Source of the DNA: Pirellulaceae bacterium
GTDB lineage: Bacteria; Planctomycetota; Planctomycetia; Pirellulales; Pirellulaceae
Length of the DNA: 64,000 nucleotides
Assembly: GCA_020852965.1 (NCBI GenBank)
Contig: JADYZV010000075.1
Coordinates: forward strand, 62,001-126,000
Direction: 5' to 3'
Below are positions 37,803-48,200 of this stretch, one piece after another. Under the pieces are notes generated by a model, which saw nothing but the letters and a program-made list of their open reading frames with translations, was not told where the DNA came from and did not search any database. A program made the position numbers and the translations under genes. Numbering within the stretch: the stretch's first letter is position 1; each line of letters begins with the position of its first letter.

Positions 37803-40800
37803 TCAGTCCCAGTCGAGCCCAAGCTGCAACAGGCGCTCTCTCAATAGGCGCAGATCCCACAGTTGAATGATGTCTTGGTAGGTACCAATGGCAAGCAGTT
37901 TGCAGTCTGGACTGAAGCATATGGCAGCGGCACTCGGATGGGACGAAGATAGTTGGACATCGTTCGGTCCGCGAAGGAGAGCAAGCAATTGACGGCTGGA
38001 GAAATCGTATAGTTTTACGTGGGTCATTTCAGAAATTGCCAGCAACTTCATATCTGGAGAGATTGCAACATTGGCAAATCCTGGCTGGTCACGCCGCAAG
38101 GTGAATTGCTTTTTCCAATCGCTAACCCGCACAAAGTTGACTTCATCGGCCTCCCGAACGACTAGCCATTTTCCATCGGGACTGAAGTTTACGCCGGCCC
38201 CATCCAATCGCGTTTCGCGTCGAACGACCTCCTCGCCGGATTGAGTGTCCCACGCGCTCCAGTGCGCAGTCTTCCAAGAGCCGCAGGCGGCCCACTTACC
38301 ATCCGGGCTGATGTCCGAATGGTTGATCCAGTCGTCGTCATATACCTCCATGCGTTCGTTCGGCTTAAGAAGGTTGAGAATGTGCGCTTTACCCGTCATG
38401 ACTTCCGACACGAAGGCCACTCCATTGCGGCTGATGTTTGCCGCGGGGCACTGATGGGAATGAGACGTGAAGATTGTTTCGCGATCGGTTAACTGAACGA
38501 ACTGCCCCGTTGTTCCACTACGGAGAACTTTCCAGCAGTCCAGCGAGTCACCTCCGCACACGAATAGCTCGTCTTTTGCATGGTGGAACTGAACGGAGGT
38601 TGTGCGTTCGTAGTTCGTGTTGCGTTCCAAACATGTACCATCGTTTGTATCCCAAATGGAAAGTTCATTCTTGGATGTAGAGGCCAGCAAACGACTGTCT
38701 GGGCTAAAACTGAGTCCCTGCACGACCGCCTTGAGTCCACCGTTGAGGCCGGACAACACTCGGCATTCTCGACTAAGATGCATTCGCAGACGCCCCACGT
38801 CTCGCCCTGCGTACTCAAATCCCAACCATTGGTCGTCGGTACTAAACCGCCGACCACCAAAGAAGTCCAATTGCATCAGCTCGCGACCTGTTGGAGCGTT
38901 CCACAGACGTGTCGTTTGGTCCCATGATGTGGTCAACAGCATCGCCGAAGAGTTAAAGGCGATATTGCGAATGGAATCAGCGTGGCCAATACACTTGGCC
39001 AGTGGCTGGCTCGAATCGAAAGTTCTCCAGACGTAGGCATTTCCGTCGACACAGGCTGCGGCGAGCATGCGACCATCGTTACTCCATGCAACTGAGGTTA
39101 CTTCGGCGGGATGCAGGAAGCGACATTTCTCCTCGATGGTTTGGGTGTCGACAACCAATACCGTGGTATAGGCTACGTCAACTGCTATGTACTTGCCGTC
39201 AGGGGAGAAACTGAGGTAACTCAGGCATTCCTTTAACGGAATTTGACGAATCACAAGGCTTTCGAGATTGATTACTTGAAGGCTGTGGTCGGGAGCCTGA
39301 TAGAGGAAATGTTGACTGTCGGGTGAAAAAGCAATCTGACGCCAATAGGCTTCACCCACGCTGGGGAGCACTTGTTCAAATACGGGGCGCTGGGCGAGAA
39401 GATCAAACAATTGCACCGACGTGCGACCGTCCCCTGCCACAAAGTACTGTCCCAAGTACCTTCCGTCGCCGCTAAATTCAAAGTAGGGTCTGACATCACC
39501 GAGGTAACTTTCACCAGAAAATCGCATTAATTCCCGATCGTCATGCATGTCGTACACCACCACTTCACCGCCTGCAAGCTCCCGCGCATAGCGTTCAGCT
39601 TTTGCATCGATAGCCCAACTCATGTGCGACGAACGTTCTCCGTATTGATCGCCCGGCCAGCGGCGATCAGGCTGCAAATCAACCAGTGCCATGCTGGCGA
39701 TGGCTTCGTTGCGCAGTTCAAATTGCCAATCGTTCTCGAATTCGAGAGTGCGCATGAGCTCCGCAGCTTGAGAGATTGCCTGTAGGCTGTCGATGCGTTG
39801 GCCAGGGCGTCGCGTCTGCCGTAGCGCTCGTGCCTGGGCCACATAGGAATCAAATAGATTCTCCTGTGCTCGCAAATTTGCATCTTGCGCGGCATTCTCC
39901 GCTGCCTTGACGCGAACGAGAGAACGGCGGACCTGAACGGAATACACCATTGACGATGCGGTTAACACTAGGACCAAGAACAGCACGATGCCAGAGAGTG
40001 CAGCCGCTACAGGATTCCTGCGGCACCACAGCCCAACATGCTGAAACACCGGAGTGCGCGTGGCCACGATGGGCTTGTCGGCGACGAAACGAAGTAAGTC
40101 GTTTGCTAAGTCCAGAGCAGATTGATAGCGGGCGTAAGGTTCTTTTTCAATCGCCTTGAGGACGATGGTTTCCAAGTCACGTGGAATGTGGATGTCAACC
40201 TGCCTTGGTGCTGGCGGGTTCTCCTGCATCACGCGTCGAATCATTTCGACGCGGTCAGCATCTTCGAAGGCTGGATGCAAAGTAAGCATCTCGTACAGGG
40301 TCAGTCCCAAGGAGTAGACATCGCTACGCGGGTCGGACCAACCACGAAAGCGTTCGGGTGCCATGTACCGCAGTGTCCCAACCAGGTCGCCCGTGTGGGT
40401 CAGATCTCCTTCCAATGTCTTGGCCAAACCAAAATCGGTAACCCATGCCTGGCCGCAGGAATCGATCAACAAGTTCGAGGGCTTGATATCACGATGCAAT
40501 ATCCCCTGCGCGTGGGCACAGCTCAGGGCCTCAGCAATTTGAGCGCCGATACGCGCGACGTTCTTGTAGAAATGGTATCCCGACGCCGAACCGGACGATA
40601 CCGAAGCTCCCGACAGGCGACCACTCGAAACTGCCTCGTCGACTGTGTCTACACCCAGCGGTCGATCGCTCCTAGGAGTTGAGGTTGTCTCGCCAGCGGG
40701 CAGAGCCTTGCTTCCCGAAACGTCTTTGCCAGTTTCCGCTTCGCCTGAGTGAGTTTGGTTTTGCGCGATTGGGCTAACAACTGGCCGCGTTTGAATTGCG

Positions 40801-41366
40801 GAAACTTGTTTCGATGCACTGGCGAGATCCGTCGCGCCGCGGAGAGAACGCATTTCCTCCAAGACTAAATCAAGCCCCAGTCCGCGAATAAACTGCATGG
40901 CGTAATAGTGGATTCCTTCGTGCTCACCCACTCCAAATACGGGAACGATATTAGAGTGATGCAACTGCGCGACGGCGCGCGCCTCGCGATGAAAACGCGT
41001 GAGATGTTTGGGATCCATCAGCGCATGAAACGGTAGGACTTTGATAGCCACATGCCGCCCCAGTGATTCTTGTTCCGCTTCATATACTACGCCCATGCCA
41101 CCTCGGCCAATCTCGCGCAGAATTCGATATTCACCGAGTTGCTTAGGAGCCTTCCCACTGGCGGTCACGCTCGCTTCATTTGCACCGACACCGGCCTGCT
41201 CCATCGTCAACAGCGTCGGGAACAATTCGCGAATTTCATCAGCCAGCTGCGGATGCCGTGAGGCATAATCCTCAACTCTTGGTCGCTGGCCAGCGCGGAC
41301 CCGCGCGGTGAATTCATCAATCAACTCCCCTAGTTGCATCGGATCTGGATCTGTTGATTTGTTCAT
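37803..41366 (-). CDS. Membrane Ser/Thr protein kinase with WD40 propeller
   Basis: This protein of about 1187 aa repeats the plan of the first kinase. Counting from the ATG at 41366, the glycine loop GRGGMG is at 87-92, Lys in VAIKVL at 109, HRDIKPSN from 291, and DFGLAKTLEGD next. An insertion of about 90 Ser/Thr/Ala-rich residues (about 174-264) lies between the hinge and helix E. One membrane helix (about 450-475; GIVLFLVLVLTASSMVYSV) leads to WD40 repeats to the end (WSNDGRMLAAACVDGNAYVW, FSPDGKWLVV). The frame extends to GTG 41414/ATG 41411, overlapping the sigma gene; ATG 41366, 19 bases after the sigma stop, is a reasonable choice but is not proven. It is probably co-transcribed with the sigma factor. 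Confidence 0.88.
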   Translation of the reverse strand: MNKSTDPDPMQLGELIDEFTARVRAGQRPRVEDYASRHPQLADEIRELFPTLLTMEQAGVGANEASVTASGKAPKQLGEYRILREIGRGGMGVVYEAEQESLGRHVAIKVLPFHALMDPKHLTRFHREARAVAQLHHSNIVPVFGVGEHEGIHYYAMQFIRGLGLDLVLEEMRSLRGATDLASASKQVSAIQTRPVVSPIAQNQTHSGEAETGKDVSGSKALPAGETTSTPRSDRPLGVDTVDEAVSSGRLSGASVSSGSASGYHFYKNVARIGAQIAEALSCAHAQGILHRDIKPSNLLIDSCGQAWVTDFGLAKTLEGDLTHTGDLVGTLRYMAPERFRGWSDPRSDVYSLGLTLYEMLTLHPAFEDADRVEMIRRVMQENPPAPRQVDIHIPRDLETIVLKAIEKEPYARYQSALDLANDLLRFVADKPIVATRTPVFQHVGLWCRRNPVAAALSGIVLFLVLVLTASSMVYSVQVRRSLVRVKAAENAAQDANLRAQENLFDSYVAQARALRQTRRPGQRIDSLQAISQAAELMRTLEFENDWQFELRNEAIASMALVDLQPDRRWPGDQYGERSSHMSWAIDAKAERYARELAGGEVVVYDMHDDRELMRFSGESYLGDVRPYFEFSGDGRYLGQYFVAGDGRTSVQLFDLLAQRPVFEQVLPSVGEAYWRQIAFSPDSQHFLYQAPDHSLQVINLESLVIRQIPLKECLSYLSFSPDGKYIAVDVAYTTVLVVDTQTIEEKCRFLHPAEVTSVAWSNDGRMLAAACVDGNAYVWRTFDSSQPLAKCIGHADSIRNIAFNSSAMLLTTSWDQTTRLWNAPTGRELMQLDFFGGRRFSTDDQWLGFEYAGRDVGRLRMHLSRECRVLSGLNGGLKAVVQGLSFSPDSRLLASTSKNELSIWDTNDGTCLERNTNYERTTSVQFHHAKDELFVCGGDSLDCWKVLRSGTTGQFVQLTDRETIFTSHSHQCPAANISRNGVAFVSEVMTGKAHILNLLKPNERMEVYDDDWINHSDISPDGKWAACGSWKTAHWSAWDTQSGEEVVRRETRLDGAGVNFSPDGKWLVVREADEVNFVRVSDWKKQFTLRRDQPGFANVAISPDMKLLAISEMTHVKLYDFSSRQLLALLRGPNDVQLSSSHPSAAAICFSPDCKLLAIGTYQDIIQLWDLRLLRERLLQLGLDWD

Positions 41367-41385
41367 GGGAAACGAGTCGCAACTA

Positions 41386-41976
41386 TCAGACCACTGAATT
41401 CGATGTGCCATCACTTAGCACGCTCTTGAGCCGTTTCAAGGCACGCACATAGCGTTTGTAGCAAGTCTCTTCGGTAACTTCCAGCAACAGCGCTGCCTCG
41501 ACATTGGTGAGCTGTTCAAAATGTCTGAGTGCCAAGATTTCACGATCCAATTGCCCCATGGCATTGAGCGCGTTCTGAACCCGAATCTGCATTTCAGCTC
41601 GGGCCACGGCCTGTGTGGGCGAGGTGTGCTTACCAACCAATTGTGCAGCGATGGCATGGGTCGTGGCCTCGGGCATGGGGCCACGATAGAGCGATACCTC
41701 ACGTGCAACATCGCGGCCCTGGACCCCCAAATGCCGACGATGCACCTGAATCATTTTTTGCCCCGTTAGGAAACGCAGCCAAATAAACGCGGGGACCTCT
41801 GGCTTGGCTTGATACTCCTTGTAACGCAGCGCCGCTTCCACAAACGCTTCCTGAATGACATCCGACGCATCGACGCGACCTTGCAGGCGTCGATCCATGC
41901 GCAAGCGCACCATCCGCTCGAGCCGCTCCCGGTGGGAACACAACAGCTCGTTCAGTTCAGTTGAACTGTCGTTCAT
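41386..41976 (-). CDS. ECF-type RNA polymerase sigma factor
   Basis: This 196-aa ECF sigma factor has region 2 (HRERLERMVRLRMDRRLQGRVDASDVIQEAFVEA; FIWLRFLTGQKMIQVHRRH) and region 4 (LDREILALRHFEQLTNVEAALLLEVTEETCYKRYVRALKRLK). The frame extends to a TTG at 42033, but region 2 of related proteins begins shortly after MNDSSTELNELL, so ATG 41976 is chosen. It is encoded just upstream of a WD40 kinase, the same arrangement as the pair at 22032-25984, and diverges from the 15.7 kb giant gene across about 300 bp. By position, its candidate targets include that divergent gene. Confidence 0.88.
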   Translation of the reverse strand: MNDSSTELNELLCSHRERLERMVRLRMDRRLQGRVDASDVIQEAFVEAALRYKEYQAKPEVPAFIWLRFLTGQKMIQVHRRHLGVQGRDVAREVSLYRGPMPEATTHAIAAQLVGKHTSPTQAVARAEMQIRVQNALNAMGQLDREILALRHFEQLTNVEAALLLEVTEETCYKRYVRALKRLKSVLSDGTSNSVV

Positions 41977-42283
41977 CGATTGAATGTCAACGCTCGATGG
42001 CGGCATGGGATTCCAATTCGTGACAAAGCCCAACTAGTATGGCAACCCGAGTGCTGGCGCGTCGAGCCGATATTGGCGAGCCAACCCAAGCCCCGCTCCC
42101 AAGTACTTTACTGCTGCGCAACGATGAATCCGGACAACTTTCGTCCGAACTTGTTAAATCTTGCGGTTTCTACCGATTCTACTGTCCGAATCGTCGCGAT
42201 GCGAGCAGTAATAATCTTTAGCGGCCTTTTCTGAGCCGTCATCAGTCTAGCGGCCCCCCCACGCGGAACGAAGGAGATTTATC
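41977..42283. promoter_or_regulatory. Divergent promoter region with strong RBS for the giant gene
   Basis: This 307-bp region separates the sigma factor start from the giant gene. AAGGAG at 42271-42276, seven bases before ATG 42284, is one of the strongest Shine-Dalgarno sequences in the window. A CGGCCCCCCC run precedes it. I cannot define a core promoter or a repeated ECF-type motif by eye. Confidence 0.5.
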
Positions 42284-45200
42284 ATGTCCCACCTAGTTGC
42301 ACGGCGCGAGCGTGCCAATCGCAGACAGGGGCGTCGCCACTCGTTCAAACGCAACCTGCTGGCGGAAACTCTAGAGGATCGACGACTCCTTACCGTCAGT
42401 TCCTTCTTCGAAAGTGGCACGCTACAGATCACGGCCGACGCGGCGGACGATATTGCAATCACTCAGGACTTCGGTCAGGTCAAAATCAATGGCTCCGATC
42501 CAGATTCGGGAGTGCTTTACGCTGAAGAGGTCGCAGCAATCGACATCGCGGCCATCGGCGATTTTCCGAATCGAATCGACCTCAGCAATATGGATCCCTA
42601 CGCATTTGGCGGGGTCAGCGAAATTGCGATGAAAGGGGGAGGCGGCGATGATGTGCTGATCGCTCCCGCAATCACTTCGATGCTATTCGGTGAAGCGGGT
42701 AATGACTTGCTCCAATGCGGTCCCGCAAATCACAACCTAGATGGCGGCGGAGGGGACGATGAGTTCATCGTCGACTTGACTGCCGGGACGCCCGCAGTTC
42801 CTAGCGGTATTCACGTTTCAGGTGGTGAGGGGGGGAACGATCTGCTGACCATGCTGGGAGGTGGCACTGGCGAGTTGGAGTACACACCGAGTGCCACGAC
42901 GTTCGGAAGCGGTGAAGTCAGCGGGTTCGTCGATAGCTTCTTTCTGTCATTCGAAGGTTTGGAGCCGGTCAATCTCCAAAGCTTCGGCAACATTACAATT
43001 GCGCTTCCGAACGCAGATGATCTGCTAACGTTAGCTAGTGCACTGTTTGGGGGGACGGAATATTTGGTCGTCAACGGAACTTCCGGCGGCGTCGCAGTGG
43101 AGGAACTAAGGGTTTCGCAGGCCGCTTCGCTCACGATTGACACCACCGCGAACAACTCGGACGGCAACGATAGGATCGACATCAACGGCGGCACAAGCGC
43201 GCACGGTATTGCAGATGTTGAAATCATCACCGGCACCGGTTCCGACATCATTTATGTCAACGGCACTCAGACGTTGAGCGGCACTCTAACCGTTAGCAGC
43301 CAGGGCGATGTGACGGGCAGCAGCTCCGCGAATCTCGATGCCAACGTGCATGTGGTCGGCGCGACGGTCGACCCAAGGGGTGGTGGTGCGGGCATTCTCG
43401 AAGTTGGCCCGATGAAGTTTGATGCGAATTCGACCTTCAAGGTCGAAGTCCATGGCACCACGCCTGGCACCGACCACGATCAACTCAGGGTTAATGGGAC
43501 GTTGGATCTCGGCGGCGCAACACTGAATGTGACAGGCTCGATTGGTGGAGCGTCTTCGGCCAATCCAATCGTACTGATCGATAACGATGGAACAGATGCC
43601 GTGACCGGGACCTTCGCTGGACTGCCAGGTGGCTCAACGGTCATCGTCAACGGACAGAACTTCGAAATCCAATACAACGGCGGCACGGGAAACGACGTCG
43701 TGCTGATGGCCATCGTTACCTCTGCACCGATGGACGTCTATGTCGACGATGATCTGCATGCCACGGCCAACGGTACGCCCATCGCGGACGCCAACCCGGA
43801 CGCTCCGGGCAATCAAAGCGGGACGTTTGGTATCGATGTGTTCGCAACGATTACAGAAGGTGTGGCTGCGGTTGCTGCCAACGGAACCGTGCACATTGTC
43901 GGTGGAACGTACGCGGAAGATGTCCACCTTGCCAAGCCGCTGACACTGGATGGCACCAGCCCCAACCGACGTGACGCAAGCATCGGTGGAGCGGGGATCT
44001 CGATCGAGGCGGGTGGCGACGGCGTCATCCTCCGCGACTTGCATATCGTCTCTGAACTGCAGGCACACTCCGTCGCGGCACCCACGCTCGAGAATGTATT
44101 CTCCAGTGGCGATGTCGGCTTCTTCGGAAGGAATTTGACCGGCGTACTGAGGGTTGAAAATTCACTATTTCAGGCCAATCAATTCACCCCCTTCGACATC
44201 GACTCGGGCGGGTTGCATATCGTTATCGAGAACTCCGCGTTTCAGGCGAACACTCTTGGCCCGATCTCTATCAATAACGTCGATTCATTGGAGCTTCGCA
44301 ACGTCACTTTTCGCGGCAACACGGTTGGCGTTATGCTGAGCTCTATCGGCACGTTGACTTATGATACGCAGCGCAGCGACATCAGTGATGAAATCACGTT
44401 TGACAGCAATGCGTTGACCCACCGCAGTAGCGGTGTCGACCGAGACCCGTTGGAACTGCTTAGCATTCAGAATCTGGTCATCAACACCTTCGGCGGCGAA
44501 GACCATGTCACGGGGCGAACCCACTTTGCCATGACAGCCACGATCGACACGGGAAATAACTTGACGGGCGACAGTGTCACGATCGAAGGATCTGCGATAA
44601 GCGATTCCTTTACGACAAGCATCAACGGCGGTGATACTGAAGTGCGCAACGGCACACAGGCGCCGGTGATTTTGCGCGGGATGGAGAGCTTGACACTGAA
44701 GGGGAGCGCAGGTGCAGATCGCTTTGATATTGCGCCGTCAAGAGACTACGCCATTATGGTCGATGGAGGCGAACCGATCGGGCAAAACGGAGAGCCAACC
44801 AGCTTTGATGTCTTGAACATAGTCGTGCAAGCTCAGCAATTCGCCTACTTAAATGGTCCCGAAAACGACGCGGGCAGTATCGTAGTCGACGACTACTTGC
44901 CCATCAGTTTCGACCAAGTCGAGTTGGCTGCGCTACAGGCCCTGCCCGCACCCGATGGCCTGCCGACGTTCAAGTCGTTTCCGCTACCGTTTGGCAACCC
45001 GAAAAGCAATCCGGTCGACGTCGCATCGAGCGGAGACGGCGAAGTCAAGGTTTCTCAGGGGAACTTCCAGCTTACGTTCTTAGAGTTGGAATCTGAAGAG
45101 CAGGTAATACTAGACCTTTCAGACAGTTCGGAAGACGTCCACTTCAATTTTGATGGCGAGCGGTTTGCACAGAATTTTTTCGTGCGCGGACGTGGTGACA

Positions 45201-48200
45201 ATGCGGTAATTTTGAATGGCGGTGATGGATTTGGCGAAACGACGCTCAATCTTCAAGACGACGGGACCGTGCAACTCACGATCAACCCGACGATCACATT
45301 GTCGGGGGTCAACGGACTGTTTGTTAACTCTACCGTTAAAGCAATCAACCTCGACGGCAGCGGTCTCAATGATCTATTTGTGATCGAAGACGCTTTCAAT
45401 GGTAATACTTCTGTCACTCTCTCACTGGCTCAATCACTATTCAGCTTCAAGACAGTTCTGCCAACCGCCGCAGAAAAACTGACCATCAACGGAGGTGGAG
45501 GTGATGACAGAGTTCGCTTGAATTCCGTGGGAAGTGCGTTTAAGGCTGCCCTAGCCGTCGATGGCGAGGCAGGTACGGATGTAATTCACGTTCCGAACAT
45601 GGTGGCCATTCCCAACGACGTTTCGCTCGTAGCCGATGTAATTGATGTGACCGGTGGAATCAATACTACTGGCGGTGGCGGATTAGCCGACATTCGGCTC
45701 AATGGCAACACCGTGAATATTCACAGTCTCACGGTTTCCGCAGCCGATGTGCGCTTGAATGCATCGGGAAATATACAAATCGACGGACCGATCTTGACGG
45801 GAGGAGGCCCAGTGGTTGTGCGAGCCGGTTTAGATGTTCGGTTTGGTCCGGCTGGATCCATCGACGCGCAGGTCGTGGGTGGCGCATCTTTGGTGGATAT
45901 CGAGGCTGGTATCTTTTCAGGAGTCTCGCAAAAGCTGAACCGTCCGCAAGTCGCCAATAGTAGTGTTGTGTGGCCAACGATTAGCCCTGATGGAAAGTGG
46001 GTAATTTATCTGGGCGACGAAGACGCAGATCAAGAGCAAGAGATGTACCGTGTGCCCATTGCAGGCGGAATCGCCACTCAAATTAGTGAGTTGCCCGACT
46101 TTGGCGTTTATGAGTCTTTTGCCATCAGCCCAGACAGTCAACGTATCGTCTATACGGCTGATCGGGAGGTTGACCAGAGAATCGAGCTGTACAGCATGTC
46201 GATCATGGGCGGGGCTGTCGCTAAATTGAGTGCAATGCCGGCCGCTGGCGACATCCGTTCATTTGCTATCAGTCCAGATGGTCAGTCAGTAGTTTTTGAG
46301 GCCGATCGGGATACAGATGACACCTATGAGCTGTACTCGGTTTCCATTGCTGGGGGAACTGTCACAAAACTCAGTTCAGTCCAAATGGTCGGCGACGTTT
46401 ATGACTTCTCTATTAGCCCCGACAGCCGACGAGTGATCTATCTAGCGGACAAGGATGTCGACAATCAATTTGACCTATACAGCGTTCCAATCACAGGCGG
46501 GGCAAGCATCAAGCTCAGTGCGTTGAGCGCTGGCGGCGACCTCGATATCAGCTCACTTGGTATCAGAAAGAGTTTCGCCATCAGCCCTGACAGCCTACGG
46601 GTTGTCTACGTGGCCGACCAGGATACGGATGAGACATTTGAGTTGTTCAGTGTCTCGATCATTGGTGGGGCCGTCGTCAAGCTCAGTTCCTTGCCGACAG
46701 ACGGCGATGTGTTTGAGTTTTCGATTTCTCCGGACAGTCAGCGCGTCGTCTATGTGGCAGATCAAGAGCTTGATGACGTTTTTCATCTATACAGTGTTCC
46801 ACTCGCGGGCGGAATTCCTCGCAAACTCGCCGCATTGCCGGCGCATGCGAATGTGCGTTCATTCACCATCAGCCTCGACAGTAAAGAGGTCGTTTATGCG
46901 GCCGATCAGCAGGTCGATGCTAAGTTCGAGTTATTCCGCGTGCCGATTCAGGGTGGAGATACAACTAAGCTAGTAGCGTTACCGGCACACGCGAATATCG
47001 AGCTATATTATCCTCGCATGTCGATCAGCCCCGACGGGAAATATATCGTTTTTGCGGCCGACAGGGACGTTGATGGGATGCTTGAACTGTATAGCGTGCC
47101 ACTCAGGGGTGGGGCGATCGTCAAACTCAATGCCGTGCTCCAACCGTTAGGTGGAGTCGGTTCCTATTCAATCAGCCCTGACAGCCAACATGTCATCTAC
47201 CTCGCTGACAAGGATATCGACGATAGGTTTGAACTATTCGCAACCACACTCCCCGGTCAAATTCGGATGGCCAGCGAGGCGAAGATCAACGCGCGCGGCG
47301 GCAACGTGCGACTCGCTACCAACGGCGACATTCTGGTTTCCAGCATTGTCACCACCGCCGACGTTAGCATCACTACGAGCCACGGAGCGATCATCGACTA
47401 CCGGACTGGGGAGCAGCCCAACATTGAGGCAAACTCGGTTGCCCTGCGGGCGAATTCGGGTATTGGGCACAACAATGACCTGGATCTGAGTGTTACTACT
47501 GTTGCGTTTCAGAATTCCGACTCAGGTGACGTGAATCTCACCAACTCCAGCTCGCTGACGATCGGTGGCGTCGGGGCACTGTCCGCTTCACGCAATTTGA
47601 ACGGTCACGTTAGGCTTGATGCACTGGGTTCGATTTCAATCGAACATAACCTAGGAGCCAACAGCTTGATGGTCTCATCCATCGAGAACCCGAATTCCTC
47701 ACAAGACAACGTTGTCGTTCGTGCGGGTGTTGCGATTACAGCTACATCAATGGTCCGCTTGAATGCGGGTGACGATGTCGTGATTGAAGATAGGGCTGCC
47801 ATTCAAGGCGATGAGATAACTTTGTCGTCCGGCGAACACAATCAAGATTTACTGGGTGGCATTACCATTGAGGGAAGTATCGATGCTACTGGAGGAGCGA
47901 CTGGATCGGTGACACTCCTTCCAGAAGCGGGTGTTAAGGAGACAAGCACTGGGAGAATTCTCGCTCCGGAACTAATATTACGCGGTGCAGGCGGATTTGA
48001 TCTAAGGGATGGAACGAACGACGCCGGCCACCTATCTGGGATTTTGAGGGGCGACGTCATTTATGCTGATGTCGACGGGGTGGGGATCGGGGGATTGCAG
48101 GCCTTTGGTTCAGATCTGACTGTGATTGCCGATCAGATTGCGATCGACGGCATCCTCGAACTTCGATCGGGTTCTCTGGCTTTGAACGCAACGGTCAACG

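Noticed and set aside
40122-40682. 186-codon plus-strand open frame opposite the second kinase gene
   Set aside because: It lies antisense to the conserved kinase domain and has no independent support.
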